Of a stretch of DNA of 64,000 nucleotides, positions 54,180-63,492 are shown one piece after another. The notes beneath the pieces were generated by a model, which was not told the origin of the DNA, made no database searches, and worked only from the letters and a program-made list of their open reading frames with translations. Position numbers and translations under genes: made by a program. Location of the stretch: the NCBI RefSeq assembly GCF_008064665.1, contig NZ_VRZA01000002.1:310001-374000 (forward strand), written 5' to 3'. Within the stretch, counting starts at the first letter, position 1. Each line of letters starts with the position of its first letter. The stretch comes from Parahaliea maris. Its GTDB lineage: Bacteria > Pseudomonadota > Gammaproteobacteria > Pseudomonadales > Halieaceae.

Positions 54180-55193
54180 ATGGCAAAACCAGTGCGGGAA
54201 AAACAAGTGCGCGAGCGGTCCTCTCTCGAGGCGGTGCGGGATTCCTTTATGCCGCTGGTCAGCCTATTGCAGGGCGAAGTGACGACCACGGCGGCCAGCG
54301 CCCGGCGGTCGCCGCGCAACCTGGGAGAATTTACCCGCTGGTACCTGGAGGTGGTGCAGCAACTCGAGGCCCAGGTGGCCGAGGAGTTCGAGCGCCCCTC
54401 AATGGCACGGGATGCTGTGGAGTTGATGTGCCGCAGCGCCCTGAGTGCCTCCGACCTGGCCGAGGCCATCGCCATCTGCTCTCGCTTTATGGCCCTGCTG
54501 CATCCCCGCGCCGGCCTGTTGACGCTGGTGGTCAAGGGCGAGACCGCTTCCCTGCAACTGGACTCCCTGCGCCCGCGTACGACAACCGCGAGCAGCCTGG
54601 TGGATATCACCGGCCTGTTTGCTTTTCGCCAGCTGTTGCAGTGGCTGTCCGGTCGCGAGTTGCCCCTGGCCCAGGTGCGCATCGGCCCGATCCAGCGCGA
54701 CGATGTGCTGCCCTTTCTCAAGCTGTTTCGCGCCCCGATACTGGCCGGGGGTGAGCATTACTCCCTCGACTTTCACGCCGATGCCCTGCACTGGCCCTGT
54801 GTACGTGGCCGCGCCGAGTTCGACAGTTTCTTCGACTGCTTCCCCTGTGCCGTCTTCGGCCTGCGGGCCCATGACCTGCGTGCCCAGGTCAGCGCCTTGA
54901 TGGTGGCGGCCCTGGAGCGTGGTGAGGGCATTCCCACCCAGGACCGTCTGGCGAGCATCCTGGAAATTCCCCTGTCTACCCTGCGCCGGCGGTTACGGGA
55001 TGCTGGCGCCGGATACCGGGAGTTGCGCGAGCAATGCCTGTCCGAAGTGGCGATCCGCCTGCTCCAGCGCGGTGATCTCAGCATTACCCAGGTCGCCGCA
55101 CGCCTGGGCTTCAGCGACGCGGGGGCGTTCCGGCGGGCCTTCCATCAGTGGTACGGCTGTTCGCCGAGAGCCTGGCTGGCGGCCCGGGAGTAG
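54180..55193 (+). CDS. AraC-family transcriptional regulator (arabinose-binding-like N domain)
   Basis: The protein has 337 residues from ATG 54180. The C-terminal 100 residues carry two AraC helix-turn-helix motifs: LASILEIPLSTLRRRLRDAG and ISITQVAARLGFSDAGAFRR-type (LSITQVAARLGFSDAGAFRR), followed by WYGCSPRAW. The N-terminal domain matches the Arabinose_bd/OruR group (YSLDFHADALHWPCVRGRAE). It is divergent from the Baeyer-Villiger monooxygenase; the 135-base gap between them is the likely operator region. The inducer is probably the monooxygenase substrate. Confidence 0.9.
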   Translation: MAKPVREKQVRERSSLEAVRDSFMPLVSLLQGEVTTTAASARRSPRNLGEFTRWYLEVVQQLEAQVAEEFERPSMARDAVELMCRSALSASDLAEAIAICSRFMALLHPRAGLLTLVVKGETASLQLDSLRPRTTTASSLVDITGLFAFRQLLQWLSGRELPLAQVRIGPIQRDDVLPFLKLFRAPILAGGEHYSLDFHADALHWPCVRGRAEFDSFFDCFPCAVFGLRAHDLRAQVSALMVAALERGEGIPTQDRLASILEIPLSTLRRRLRDAGAGYRELREQCLSEVAIRLLQRGDLSITQVAARLGFSDAGAFRRAFHQWYGCSPRAWLAARE

Positions 55194-55308
55194 CCTGCGT
55201 TCACGGCAGGCGAATCACTTCCGGTTGGCCGGATGGAATTGCCAATGCCGGCGTTAGCTAGTGTAATGCCCGGGGTTTCCCGCCTGCACATCACTCACTG
55301 GAGAAGGA

Positions 55309-56436
55309 ATGCCGCGTTTTATTCACACCGCCGACTGGCAGATGGGCCGTCAGTACAGCCGCTTTGAAAGCGATGATGCCGCGATGCTGGTGGAGGCCCG
55401 CTTTACTGCCATCGAACGGATTGCGGAGTTGGCCAATGAAACGGCTTGCGATGCGGTGCTGGTGGCCGGTGACGTGTTCGACAGCCAGACCGTAGCCGAT
55501 CGCACCCTGCTGCGGGTATTCAACGCCATGGCGGGCTTTGCCGGACCCTGGGTACTGCTGCCGGGCAACCACGATGCCGCCCTGAGCGAAAGCGTGTGGA
55601 CCCGTGCCCAGCGCCTGCAGGCCGTGCCGGACAACGTCATCCTGGCCCTGTCCCCCGGGGTGTATCCCCTCCCGGAGCAGGGACTGGCCATACTGGCCGC
55701 GCCGCTCCTGCAGCGCCATACCTACGATGACCTGACCGCGGCCTTCGATACGCTCGCAAGCGAGCCTGGTTTGCTGCGTATCGGGCTGGCCCATGGCGCC
55801 GTGCAGGGCCTGCTTGCCGAGGATATCGACTCGGCCAATCCCATTGCTCCCGACCGGGTGCAGCGAGCGCAACTGGATTACCTCGCGTTGGGTGACTGGC
55901 ACGGCATGAAATCCGTGAATGAGCGCTGCTGGTATAGCGGTACGCCCGAGCCGGAGCGCTTCCGCGACAATGACCCGGGATACGCCCTGGTAGTCGAGGT
56001 GTCGAGCCCCGGGGAGGTTCCCGACATTACCCCCCACGCCATCGGCCGTTATCAGTGGCAGCAGCGACGACAGGAATTTACCGTGGCTTCTGACCTCGAT
56101 GTGTTTATCGAGGCCTTGCAGCAGGTGTCGGAATACGCGGTCCTTGAGCTTACCCTGGCTGGGCAGATGAGCCTGGCCGACGAGGAGCGGCTGGCGCAGG
56201 CCCTGCGCCAGGCCCACGCCCGCTGTCGCAGCCTGCAATGGAATGACAGCGATCTCCGTCTGTTGCCCACAGAAGACGATATTGCCAATCTGCATGCCGA
56301 CGGCTACCTGGAGGACGTGATAGCGGAACTGAATGCACGCCAGGCCGCCGGCGAGGACGAGACGGCCCGGGATGCGCTGCTGATACTGGCCAGCCTGTTA
56401 CGTGAACGACAGCCAGTGGAAGGGGTGAAAGCGTGA
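55309..56436 (+). CDS. SbcD/YhaO-like metallophosphoesterase nuclease subunit
   Basis: The protein has 375 residues from ATG 55309, after GGAGAAGG. Calcineurin-type metal motifs: HTADWQMG (residues 6-13), LVAGDVFDSQ, LLPGNHDAAL, and LGDWHGMKSV near 200. The set matches the SbcD/Mre11 and YhaO families. The smaller size (375) and absence of a long C-terminal cap favour YhaO-like. It cleaves DNA ends as a complex with the SbcC-like ATPase whose start codon overlaps its stop (GTGA). Confidence 0.85.
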   Translation: MPRFIHTADWQMGRQYSRFESDDAAMLVEARFTAIERIAELANETACDAVLVAGDVFDSQTVADRTLLRVFNAMAGFAGPWVLLPGNHDAALSESVWTRAQRLQAVPDNVILALSPGVYPLPEQGLAILAAPLLQRHTYDDLTAAFDTLASEPGLLRIGLAHGAVQGLLAEDIDSANPIAPDRVQRAQLDYLALGDWHGMKSVNERCWYSGTPEPERFRDNDPGYALVVEVSSPGEVPDITPHAIGRYQWQQRRQEFTVASDLDVFIEALQQVSEYAVLELTLAGQMSLADEERLAQALRQAHARCRSLQWNDSDLRLLPTEDDIANLHADGYLEDVIAELNARQAAGEDETARDALLILASLLRERQPVEGVKA

Positions 56437-59081
56437 AGTTGCTTTCGCTCACCGTGGACCAGGTACGACAGTTCCGCGCCCCCTTTACCCTCGACGGACT
56501 GGCGCCCGGTATCAACCTGATCAGTGGCCCCAACGAATCGGGTAAAAGCACCCTGGTGCAGGCGATTCGCGCCGCCTTCTTCGAGCGCTACGCCTCGAGC
56601 AGCGTCGACTACCTGCAACCCTGGGGTGATAGTTCGGCGGCGCCCAGCGTCGAGTTGTTGTTCGAGGCCCAGGGCGCCCGCTGGCACCTGCGCAAGCGCT
56701 TCCTGAAAAAGAAACGCTGTGACCTGACCATAGATGGCCAGTCCTGCAGTAACGACGAGGCCGAGGAAAAACTGGCCGGGCTGCTGGGCTTCCAGTTCGC
56801 GAAAAAAGGCGCCAGCAAACCCGATCACTGGGGCATCCCGGGCCTGCTGTGGGTAGAGCAGGGGGGCGGTCAGTCCATCGAGGCGCCGGTATCCCACGCC
56901 AGCGAGCATTTGCAGTCTGCCCTGAACAGCCTGTTGGGAGAGGTGGCCTCCAGCAGCGGCGACGACCTGATCCAGCAGGTGGAGCAACAGCGCCAGCTGT
57001 TGCTGACCGCAGCCGGCAAGCCCCGTGGCGAATACGCAGAACTGGCTACGACCTGCAGCGCGCTGGAGGGGCAGCTTGATGACCTGGATACCCGCATACG
57101 GCACTACCGCGAGCGGGTGGACAGGCTGGCGCTGGTGCAAACCGAGCACCGCCGGGCGGAGCAGGAACGGCCCTGGGAGAGCCAGTTGCAGGAGGCCGAT
57201 AAAAGCGCCCGTCAGCTGGCGGCCATCGAGCAGGAGCAGCGGGAATTACAACGCGACGAGGACCAGCGCCGGCAGACCGAGGCCACCCTGCAGGCCTACC
57301 GGGACCAGCAGGCGCAGGCCCATCGACAGGCGCGGGAACTGCAGCAGCGCAAGGTTGCCGAGGCCGACGCCGAGGCCGCACTGGAAACTCTGCAGCAGGC
57401 GAGCGAACCTGTACAGGCCAACGTCGCTGCGGCCCAGCAGGCCTATGACAATGCGGCCCGTGAACTGCAACAGGCGCGGGAGTGGGAGCGTCGCGACGGC
57501 CTGGAGAAGGCCTTGCAACAGGCTACGGAACAGTTGGCCGAGGGACTTGATGCCCTGCAAAGGGCAGAGCAGTTGCAGCAGTCTCTGGCCGGGGTCCGGC
57601 AGGCCCTGGGTGAACTCCGTATCGATGAGGCTGTTGTCGAAGACCTGGAGCAATTGACCGCCGAACTCACCGATACCGGCATCCGCCTGGAGGCCATCGC
57701 GACGCGCGTCAGTTACCAACTCGATCCCGGTGTCAGCATCACGCTGGCGGGAGAGCAGGTAAGCGAAAGTGGCGAAACCCTGCTGACCGACGCGACCCGG
57801 ATGTCAGTCCCCGGTGTGGGCAGCTTTGAGATCACACCGGGCGGCACTGATATCAATGCCCTGCGGCGTACCCAGTCAGAGCAGCAGGCGGCAGTCGCGT
57901 CCCTGTTAGCGGAAACAGGCGTGTCGTCACTGGAGGAGGCCCGCAACCGCGCCCGGGAACAGCGCCGCCTGGCCGAGGACGCCAAACGTCTGGATGCCGA
58001 ATTGCGGGCAGTGGCTCCCGGCGGGCTGGATCTGCTGCGCGAGCGGCACGCTGAATGTGCGCGGCAATGCGACACCGCTCGCCAGCAATTGCAGGCCCTG
58101 CCCGCGGCCGCTGAGCGAACTGGCCCCTCGCCCGACGTCGAGGCGGCGCAACAGACGCAACAGGACGCCGCTGGCGCGCTGAAGGCGGTAGAGGCGAGGC
58201 GGGAAGCGCATCAACTGGAGTTATCCCGTGCAGAGGTGCGCCTGGATAGCGCCCGTACAGAGGTCAAGCAACTGGCCAATACCCTGGCAGCACCTGAGTT
58301 CAAGGCGCGTGAGAACGAGCTCGCCGATCAACTACTCCGCACGGAGCAGGCGCTGGCGGCCTGCCTGGAGCGTATCGAGCGGCGCCAGCGGGAGATCGAC
58401 GCGGCGCGTCCGGACCTGCTGCAGCAGGATATCGAGCGCCTGCGCAGCAGCGCGACTATCCTGCAGGAAACCCATCAGAAGCGGGCCGAGGAGTTGGCCA
58501 GCCTGCGCAGCGCCCTGCAGAGTGAGGGCGCCCATGGACTTGAAGAAGAAAGAGCCACGCTGGAGAACAACCTCCAGCATAACCGGCGGCGCCACGCCGA
58601 GTTGGAGCGTCGCGCCCGTGCCCTCGACCTGCTGCTGAGCCTGCTCACGGAGCGGCGCCAGGAGTTGACGCGGCGCCTGCAGGCACCACTACAGAAGCAC
58701 CTGGATCACTACCTGGGCATTCTGTTTCCGGACGCCGGCCTGCAGGTGAACGACGCCCTGGTCCCCGAGCAGTTCCAGCGCAAGGGCGAACTCGGTCGTT
58801 TTGCCGACCTCAGCTTCGGCGCCCGTGAGCAGACCGGCCTGATCGCCCGCCTGGCCTATGCCGACCTGCTGCAGGAGGCGGGCCGGCCCACCCTGATCAT
58901 TCTCGATGACTCCCTGGTGCACAGCGACCGCGAGCGCCAGGGGATCATGCAGCGCGTGCTCTTTGATGCGGCCCGCCGCCACCAGATACTGCTCTTCACC
59001 TGTCACCCTGAAAACTGGCAGGGTCTCGGTGTGGCGCCAAGAGACCTGCCTGCCCTCAAGTTGGGTACAGCCGGCGCTTGA
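56433..59081 (+). CDS. SbcC/YhaN-like SMC-type ATPase
   Basis: The protein has 882 residues from GTG 56433, overlapping the nuclease stop. Walker A is SGPNESGKSTLV (near residue 31). The C-terminal ABC half has LSFGAREQTGLIARLAYADL (signature region) and LIILDDSLVHSDRERQ (Walker B). Long coiled coils occupy about residues 180-420 and 480-750. No CxxC zinc hook occurs at the apex. Instead residues 425-470 are a short beta-rich insert (YQLDPGVSITLAGEQ ... GVGSFEITPGG). It bends with the nuclease to process DNA ends. Length is short for SbcC and nearer to YhaN. Confidence 0.85.
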   Translation: MKLLSLTVDQVRQFRAPFTLDGLAPGINLISGPNESGKSTLVQAIRAAFFERYASSSVDYLQPWGDSSAAPSVELLFEAQGARWHLRKRFLKKKRCDLTIDGQSCSNDEAEEKLAGLLGFQFAKKGASKPDHWGIPGLLWVEQGGGQSIEAPVSHASEHLQSALNSLLGEVASSSGDDLIQQVEQQRQLLLTAAGKPRGEYAELATTCSALEGQLDDLDTRIRHYRERVDRLALVQTEHRRAEQERPWESQLQEADKSARQLAAIEQEQRELQRDEDQRRQTEATLQAYRDQQAQAHRQARELQQRKVAEADAEAALETLQQASEPVQANVAAAQQAYDNAARELQQAREWERRDGLEKALQQATEQLAEGLDALQRAEQLQQSLAGVRQALGELRIDEAVVEDLEQLTAELTDTGIRLEAIATRVSYQLDPGVSITLAGEQVSESGETLLTDATRMSVPGVGSFEITPGGTDINALRRTQSEQQAAVASLLAETGVSSLEEARNRAREQRRLAEDAKRLDAELRAVAPGGLDLLRERHAECARQCDTARQQLQALPAAAERTGPSPDVEAAQQTQQDAAGALKAVEARREAHQLELSRAEVRLDSARTEVKQLANTLAAPEFKARENELADQLLRTEQALAACLERIERRQREIDAARPDLLQQDIERLRSSATILQETHQKRAEELASLRSALQSEGAHGLEEERATLENNLQHNRRRHAELERRARALDLLLSLLTERRQELTRRLQAPLQKHLDHYLGILFPDAGLQVNDALVPEQFQRKGELGRFADLSFGAREQTGLIARLAYADLLQEAGRPTLIILDDSLVHSDRERQGIMQRVLFDAARRHQILLFTCHPENWQGLGVAPRDLPALKLGTAGA

Positions 59082-59236
59082 ACGGTTTCCGCAGACCGGT
59101 GTGAGGCAGCGCTACCGCCCGTCGATTCAACAGGCTGAACCAGTTGCCTCCCTGGTGTTGCCTGCACTTTACGCCCTGCTGAATGGGGAGGCAGTATCGG
59201 TGGCAAATACCCCTGAGTGAGAGGAGATTTGCCCCG

Positions 59237-59728
59237 ATGATCGAAGGCCTGACGGTGAGTTCAGACGTGGTGGAAATCGAGGCGCCGGCTGCACTGGTGT
59301 GGGATGTGCTGGTGGACTTTGCCAATTACGGTAAGTGGAATACCTTCTGCCCGGTCGCCGAAGCAGAGCTGGTACTGGACACCCCGATCCGCATGCAGGT
59401 GGACCTGGGGTTTGGTCTGCAGGAGCAGGTCGAGTATATCTGCCTGATTGAACCCGGTTACCGGGTTGCCTGGCGGATGGAAAACCGTCCGGAAGATCCG
59501 ATTCACGCCGTTCGCACCCAGACCATCGAGCCGCTGGGCAAGAACTGCTGCAGTTACGTCTCGGTCGACGAGTTTGGTGGTCCGGGTGCGGAAGAGATGA
59601 TGGGCGCCCTGGGCAAACCGGTGGAAACCGGCTTCAACCGCTGTGCTTACGACTTGAAGGCTTACTGCGAAAAACGCTTCGCTGCGATGCGAATGCGCTG
59701 CTCAGGCCCTGACCGGGGCGTGATGTAA
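59237..59728 (+). CDS. SRPBCC-family protein
   Basis: The protein has 163 residues from ATG 59237, behind GAGGAGA; an in-frame start at 59183 lacks support. It shows the START/SRPBCC pattern: VEIEAPAALVWDVLVDFANY, GKWNTFCPVAEAEL, VEYICLIEPGYRVAWRMEN. This helix-grip fold binds small hydrophobic ligands (polyketide cyclase-like). No catalytic residues are fixed. A 200-base gap separates it from the HxlR gene. Confidence 0.8.
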   Translation: MIEGLTVSSDVVEIEAPAALVWDVLVDFANYGKWNTFCPVAEAELVLDTPIRMQVDLGFGLQEQVEYICLIEPGYRVAWRMENRPEDPIHAVRTQTIEPLGKNCCSYVSVDEFGGPGAEEMMGALGKPVETGFNRCAYDLKAYCEKRFAAMRMRCSGPDRGVM

Positions 59729-59944
59729 CAGCAGCGCTGGATGTGCCGCTGTACTGGCAGCGCGCAAGGGTGGCGAAGGCGCTGGTTGATGAGCTGTCGA
59801 ACACGGTGTTGGCCGCTGCCGCCGAGGTACTGGTTTCCGGCTAGCTGCTGCATTGGCCACGTCGCGCAACCACCAGCTGCCGGTTTGCGCCCGCCGCCGA
59901 CCGTTGCATAATAGCCACTGTCTGCAGGCTGCGACGGAAAGCAT

Positions 59945-60634
59945 ATGTACGACTACGGCGAAGCATGTCCCATCTCCATGGCGAGTACGGTGCTCTGCGA
60001 GCGCTGGACCCTGCAGATCGTCCGCGAACTGTTTTTCGGTTCCACCCGCTACTCCGAAATCCAGAAATACATCCCCAATATTTCACCGTCACTGCTGCGC
60101 GACAGGCTGCGCTTTCTCGAGGAGAAAGGTATTGTCCTGCGCAAACGCTGTGGCACGGGTAACCGCTACGAGTACCACCTGACTCCGTCGGGCAAGGCCC
60201 TGGCGCCGGTGCTGACCGAACTGGGGCGCTGGGGCTTCCAGTACGCCCGGGAGGGGATGACGGACAAGCTCAACACCGTATCCGGACTGGTACGCGACTA
60301 CGCCGGTGGCCTGAACGTGGATGAACTCCCCTCGGGAGATTTTGTGCTGCAGTTCCATCTCACCGATATCAAGCCTGACGGCAAGCGCTTCATCTACATC
60401 CGGGATGGCGTGGTGCAGGAATGTGCCCAGGACCTGGGTTTCGAGGTAGACGTGTATATCACTTCCACGGTGAAGACGCTGACCCGTGTCTGGTATGGCG
60501 AACTGGATATCCATGCCGCCATCGAGTCGGAGCTGGTGACCGTGGTCGCACCCCCGGTCTTCCTGAAAAACCTGAGTCGCTGGCTCGGTATCAGCTCCTT
60601 TACCACCGGTAATCCGCGGGTTGGGCCCGCCTGA
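59945..60634 (+). CDS. HxlR-family regulator with C-terminal ligand-type domain
   Basis: The protein has 229 residues from ATG 59945. The N-terminal 100 residues are an HxlR winged helix: CPISMASTVLCERWTLQIVR, GSTRYSEIQKYIPNISPSLL, RLRFLEEKGIVLRK, and GNRYEYHLTPSGKALAPVLT. The remaining 120 residues (DFVLQFHLTDIKPDGKRFIY, EVDVYITSTVKTLTRVWYGE) resemble the SCP2-like/sterol-carrier domain found in some HxlR proteins and would sense a ligand. A tandem repeat downstream of it, before dsrE-like, may be its operator. Confidence 0.88.
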   Translation: MYDYGEACPISMASTVLCERWTLQIVRELFFGSTRYSEIQKYIPNISPSLLRDRLRFLEEKGIVLRKRCGTGNRYEYHLTPSGKALAPVLTELGRWGFQYAREGMTDKLNTVSGLVRDYAGGLNVDELPSGDFVLQFHLTDIKPDGKRFIYIRDGVVQECAQDLGFEVDVYITSTVKTLTRVWYGELDIHAAIESELVTVVAPPVFLKNLSRWLGISSFTTGNPRVGPA

Positions 60635-60635
60635 T

Positions 60636-60669
60636 TTACTACAGATTTCATAGTGGCTTACTACAGATT
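60636..60669 (+). repeat. Tandem TTACTACAGATT repeat (candidate operator)
   Basis: The dodecamer TTACTACAGATT occurs at 60636-60647 and again at 60658-60669, identical in all twelve positions, with a 22-bp period (about two helical turns). It lies between the HxlR gene and the DsrE-like gene. A dimeric or cooperative regulator, most simply the HxlR protein encoded just upstream, could bind both copies on one DNA face. Confidence 0.55.
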
Positions 60670-60766
60670 CTGACCTGTGTTGCGCAGGGCAAACTGCCTA
60701 GACTTTTTATCAACCGGGGATGGCCCGGCGCGATAAAACAGACTGACAAAGTAGGGAGTTACCGAC

Positions 60767-61159
60767 ATGAGCAACGAAGCAAACATCGAGAACAGCACTC
60801 AAACCAACGACCTGATCATCGTCATGACCAAGGGCATCTATGACGAGGTGTCCTCAGTGGGCCTCACCATCGCCAACGGTGCCCTGACCTCAGGCAAAAC
60901 CGTGGGCCTGTTCCTGACCAGCAGCGCCATCGACCTGGTGCGCAAGGGCGGTGTCGACCACACCCACGTCCACCCCATGGAAAGCCTGAAGGGCTTGCTG
61001 GACTCGTTCATGGAGCGTGGCGGCGATGTCTGGGCCTGTCCGCCCTGCACCACGGCGCGTGGCTACGATGAGGACAGCCTGATCGATGGTGTGGTCATCC
61101 ATGGTGCCAGCGTGATCATGGAGCGTATTGGCAACGGTGCCGCGACGCTGACCTTTTGA
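60767..61159 (+). CDS. DsrE-family protein
   Basis: The protein has 130 residues from ATG 60767, after AAGTAGGGAG. The DsrE/YchN fold shows as DLIIVMTKGIYDEVSSVGLTIANGAL, read in halves, SGKTVGLFLTSSAIDLVRKG, and VWACPPCTTARGYDED with a Cys pair. Members of the family bind or transfer persulfide sulfur, but many stand-alone ones have unknown roles. The conserved Cys at the end of the second strand of true sulfur-relay proteins is not obvious; the CPPC pair may be functional. It may be controlled by the HxlR regulator upstream. Confidence 0.85.
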   Translation: MSNEANIENSTQTNDLIIVMTKGIYDEVSSVGLTIANGALTSGKTVGLFLTSSAIDLVRKGGVDHTHVHPMESLKGLLDSFMERGGDVWACPPCTTARGYDEDSLIDGVVIHGASVIMERIGNGAATLTF

Positions 61160-61178
61160 CAGCGGCCTGGGGGAATAG

Positions 61179-61706
61179 GTGAAAGTAGTGTTCAGTGGCG
61201 GCCCTGGCGCGGGTAAAACCAGCGTGCTGGAGGCACTCCAGCGGCTGGGATACCCGGTCGTTCATGAGTCGGCACGGGACGTCATTGCGGGAAGAAAGGC
61301 CAGAGGCCTGAGCCCGCGGCCGGCGCCAGAGGTCTTTGCCCGCGAGATTCTGGCGCTCGACAGGCAGCGTTACCGGGAGCCGCATCCGGAGGATGCCACG
61401 GTATTTTTTGATCGATCTCTCATCGATGCCCTGTGCCTGTTGGAGCAGGCAGGTAAGTTGCCAGTCGAAGAGAGGGGCGCACTACTGGAGGAGTACCGCT
61501 ATCACCCCACCGCATTCCTGTTCCCCCCGTGGCGGGAAATCTACTGCCAGGATGCCGAGCGTGACCAGGGTTTTGGTGAAGCGGTAGCCGTGTTTGAGCG
61601 TTTACACGACTGGTACCTTGCGTGCGGCTACGAAGTTGCCACAGTGCCCCTCCTGGCGGTGGAAGAGCGCTGTGCATTCATCCTCCGGCAACTTGGGCCG
61701 GGGTAG
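61179..61706 (+). CDS. P-loop AAA_28-type ATPase/kinase
   Basis: The protein has 175 residues from GTG 61179. Walker A is FSGGPGAGKTSVLEALQRLG; FFDRSLIDALCLLEQAGKLP holds the aspartate typical of nucleotide-kinase-like proteins of the AAA_28/NadR-C group, and YHPTAFLFPPWREIYCQDAE is a conserved stretch of that family. It likely phosphorylates a small substrate. Twenty bases separate it from the DsrE-like gene, so both may be one transcript. Confidence 0.8.
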   Translation: MKVVFSGGPGAGKTSVLEALQRLGYPVVHESARDVIAGRKARGLSPRPAPEVFAREILALDRQRYREPHPEDATVFFDRSLIDALCLLEQAGKLPVEERGALLEEYRYHPTAFLFPPWREIYCQDAERDQGFGEAVAVFERLHDWYLACGYEVATVPLLAVEERCAFILRQLGPG

Positions 61707-61856
61707 TACTCGCTCGCCAGGCGGGTACGACCGGCATCGAGTGCCAGTCTGATATCGCGTTCAGTAGCTGACCTCGATTGGTATTATCGCCGGGTAGGCA
61801 GTGCAGTTGATCTATATTGTCAGTTTTGGGCGTTAACCAATCCGGGATAAGTCGTC

Positions 61857-62609
61857 ATGAAAAAGATAACTATCGTAATAACCGGTGGAACCGCCGGCAT
61901 CGGCCTGGCGACAGCCAGGTATTTTTCCGATCGCGGACACCGGGTTTTCATTTCCGGGCGCGATAAACGGCGCCTTGATTCGGCTTTGGCTACGTTGTCT
62001 GATACTTGTGGCGGCGCTGTAGGCGACGTCAACGACACTGAGAGCCTGCAGCGCTTGTATGAAATGGCCGGCCCTATTGATGTTCTATTTGCCAACGCCG
62101 GTGTGTCCTACGCAGCCAAACCGCTCCACGAATTGTCGATTGAAGAAATTGAACGCATCGTCAACACGAACTTTATGGGGGTTATCCGCACCATTCACAC
62201 AGCCATTCCCAGTATGAACAATGCGTCATCACTGATCATCAATTCTTCCACGATCGGCAAGTACTCTTTCTCTGGACAATCCGTGTACGGTGCAACAAAG
62301 GCCGGAGTAGAAGGCCTGACCCGTGGTCTGGCGGGTGAACTCGCTCCTTTGGGAATCCGCGTTAATGCTATTCGAACGGGCTTCATCGACACCGAAATAA
62401 TCGAAAATTCCGGTGTGCCGACAGCCGAGGCAAATGCCATACGAGCCGGTGCTGTCAGCGCGATCCCCAGGCGAGAGATAGGAAAACCCGATGAGATTGC
62501 CGAGATCGTCGAATTTCTCGGTCTTGGGGCGTGCTTTGTCAATGGCGAGGTCATTACCGCTGACGGAGGGCAGACCGCCTGCTTTGTGCCCCCGCCTTAC
62601 GATGCGTAA
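61857..62609 (+). CDS. Short-chain dehydrogenase/reductase
   Basis: The protein has 250 residues from ATG 61857. Classical SDR motifs: cofactor TGGTAGIG (residues 9-16), NAG at about 80, catalytic Ser in SSLIINSSTIGKY, then Y-x3-K in YGATKAGVEG, and FIDTEI. NAD(P) preference and substrate are not clear. Its base composition looks lower in GC and its codon use different from its neighbours (more AAT, ATA, TTG), suggesting transfer. The gap before it (61707-61856) shows no clear element. Confidence 0.88.
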   Translation: MKKITIVITGGTAGIGLATARYFSDRGHRVFISGRDKRRLDSALATLSDTCGGAVGDVNDTESLQRLYEMAGPIDVLFANAGVSYAAKPLHELSIEEIERIVNTNFMGVIRTIHTAIPSMNNASSLIINSSTIGKYSFSGQSVYGATKAGVEGLTRGLAGELAPLGIRVNAIRTGFIDTEIIENSGVPTAEANAIRAGAVSAIPRREIGKPDEIAEIVEFLGLGACFVNGEVITADGGQTACFVPPPYDA

Positions 62610-62712
62610 AGGCAGTCAGCGTGCATGAACCCTGCGAGTTTGCTCACCCGGTATCAGCAGTGGATGAGTGATTGCGCAGACCATTGTCTGACGTGGCAGG
62701 GAAGTATCCCAT

Positions 62713-63435
62713 TCAATCGATTTGAAGCCAGAAGCTGGTCTGCAGCGTCAGGGCGAACCCCAGGATGGCTCCCAGTGGCGGTGCCCAGTGGTTTTTCAGC
62801 CGGGACTGGGGGGCGATGTCCTGGAATATGATGTACATAATGCCCCCGGCGCTCATCAACATGATGGAGCCGATGATCACGCCTTCATCGCGGATCAGAA
62901 AATGTGCTGCAACCGCCGCGATCGGGCCGATCGGTGTCAACAGCAGCATGAAGGCAAGGATGCCACGGGAGCGGTGTGATCGTTCCTTGTCCAGCTCCCG
63001 GTAGGCGTTGAAACCTTCGGGTATGTTCTGGGCGCCAATCACCAGGGCGAGGAGCAGTGCTGTTGATGGATTCGACACCGCCAGGGCACCCAGGGCGAGT
63101 GATTCCGGGAGGTAGTCGAGCAGCATTCCCATCAACTGAGGATTCTGGCGGTGACGCAAGCCCAGGGTACGTTCAATCGCAAAAAATGCGAAACCACCCA
63201 GCGCAAACACGAGAACGCCCAGCGGTTGGCTGTCGAACCTCGCCATGCCCTCCGGTAGCAGGACTTCGAATACTCCGCCGAGGAGCAGCCCTCCACCCAG
63301 GGCGATCATGAAGTGGCGAAATTCGTTTTCCAGCCACCTGGGTCGAACGCGCTCGATCCTGGCCACGGCGCCGCCCAGGGGCATGCACAGTCCAGCGGCA
63401 AAGGTCAGCAGTGAAATGTAGGCCAGGTCCGTCAT
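62713..63435 (-). CDS. ZIP-family metal transporter
   Basis: The protein has 240 residues from ATG 63435. About seven hydrophobic helices are seen. The HHxHE-like helix is replaced by the family form around RHFMIALGGGLLLGGVFEVL and ALVIGAQNIPEGFNAYRELD (the E of the metal-binding helix IPEGF is conserved in ZIP proteins). It would import divalent metal such as zinc or iron. It is transcribed against the SDR, with a 103-base gap. Confidence 0.82.
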   Translation of the reverse strand: MTDLAYISLLTFAAGLCMPLGGAVARIERVRPRWLENEFRHFMIALGGGLLLGGVFEVLLPEGMARFDSQPLGVLVFALGGFAFFAIERTLGLRHRQNPQLMGMLLDYLPESLALGALAVSNPSTALLLALVIGAQNIPEGFNAYRELDKERSHRSRGILAFMLLLTPIGPIAAVAAHFLIRDEGVIIGSIMLMSAGGIMYIIFQDIAPQSRLKNHWAPPLGAILGFALTLQTSFWLQID

Positions 63436-63492
63436 AACCTGGCGAGCTTATCAGTAAACCTGAAAGACGGTGAAGACGGTCCGCTGCTTCAC

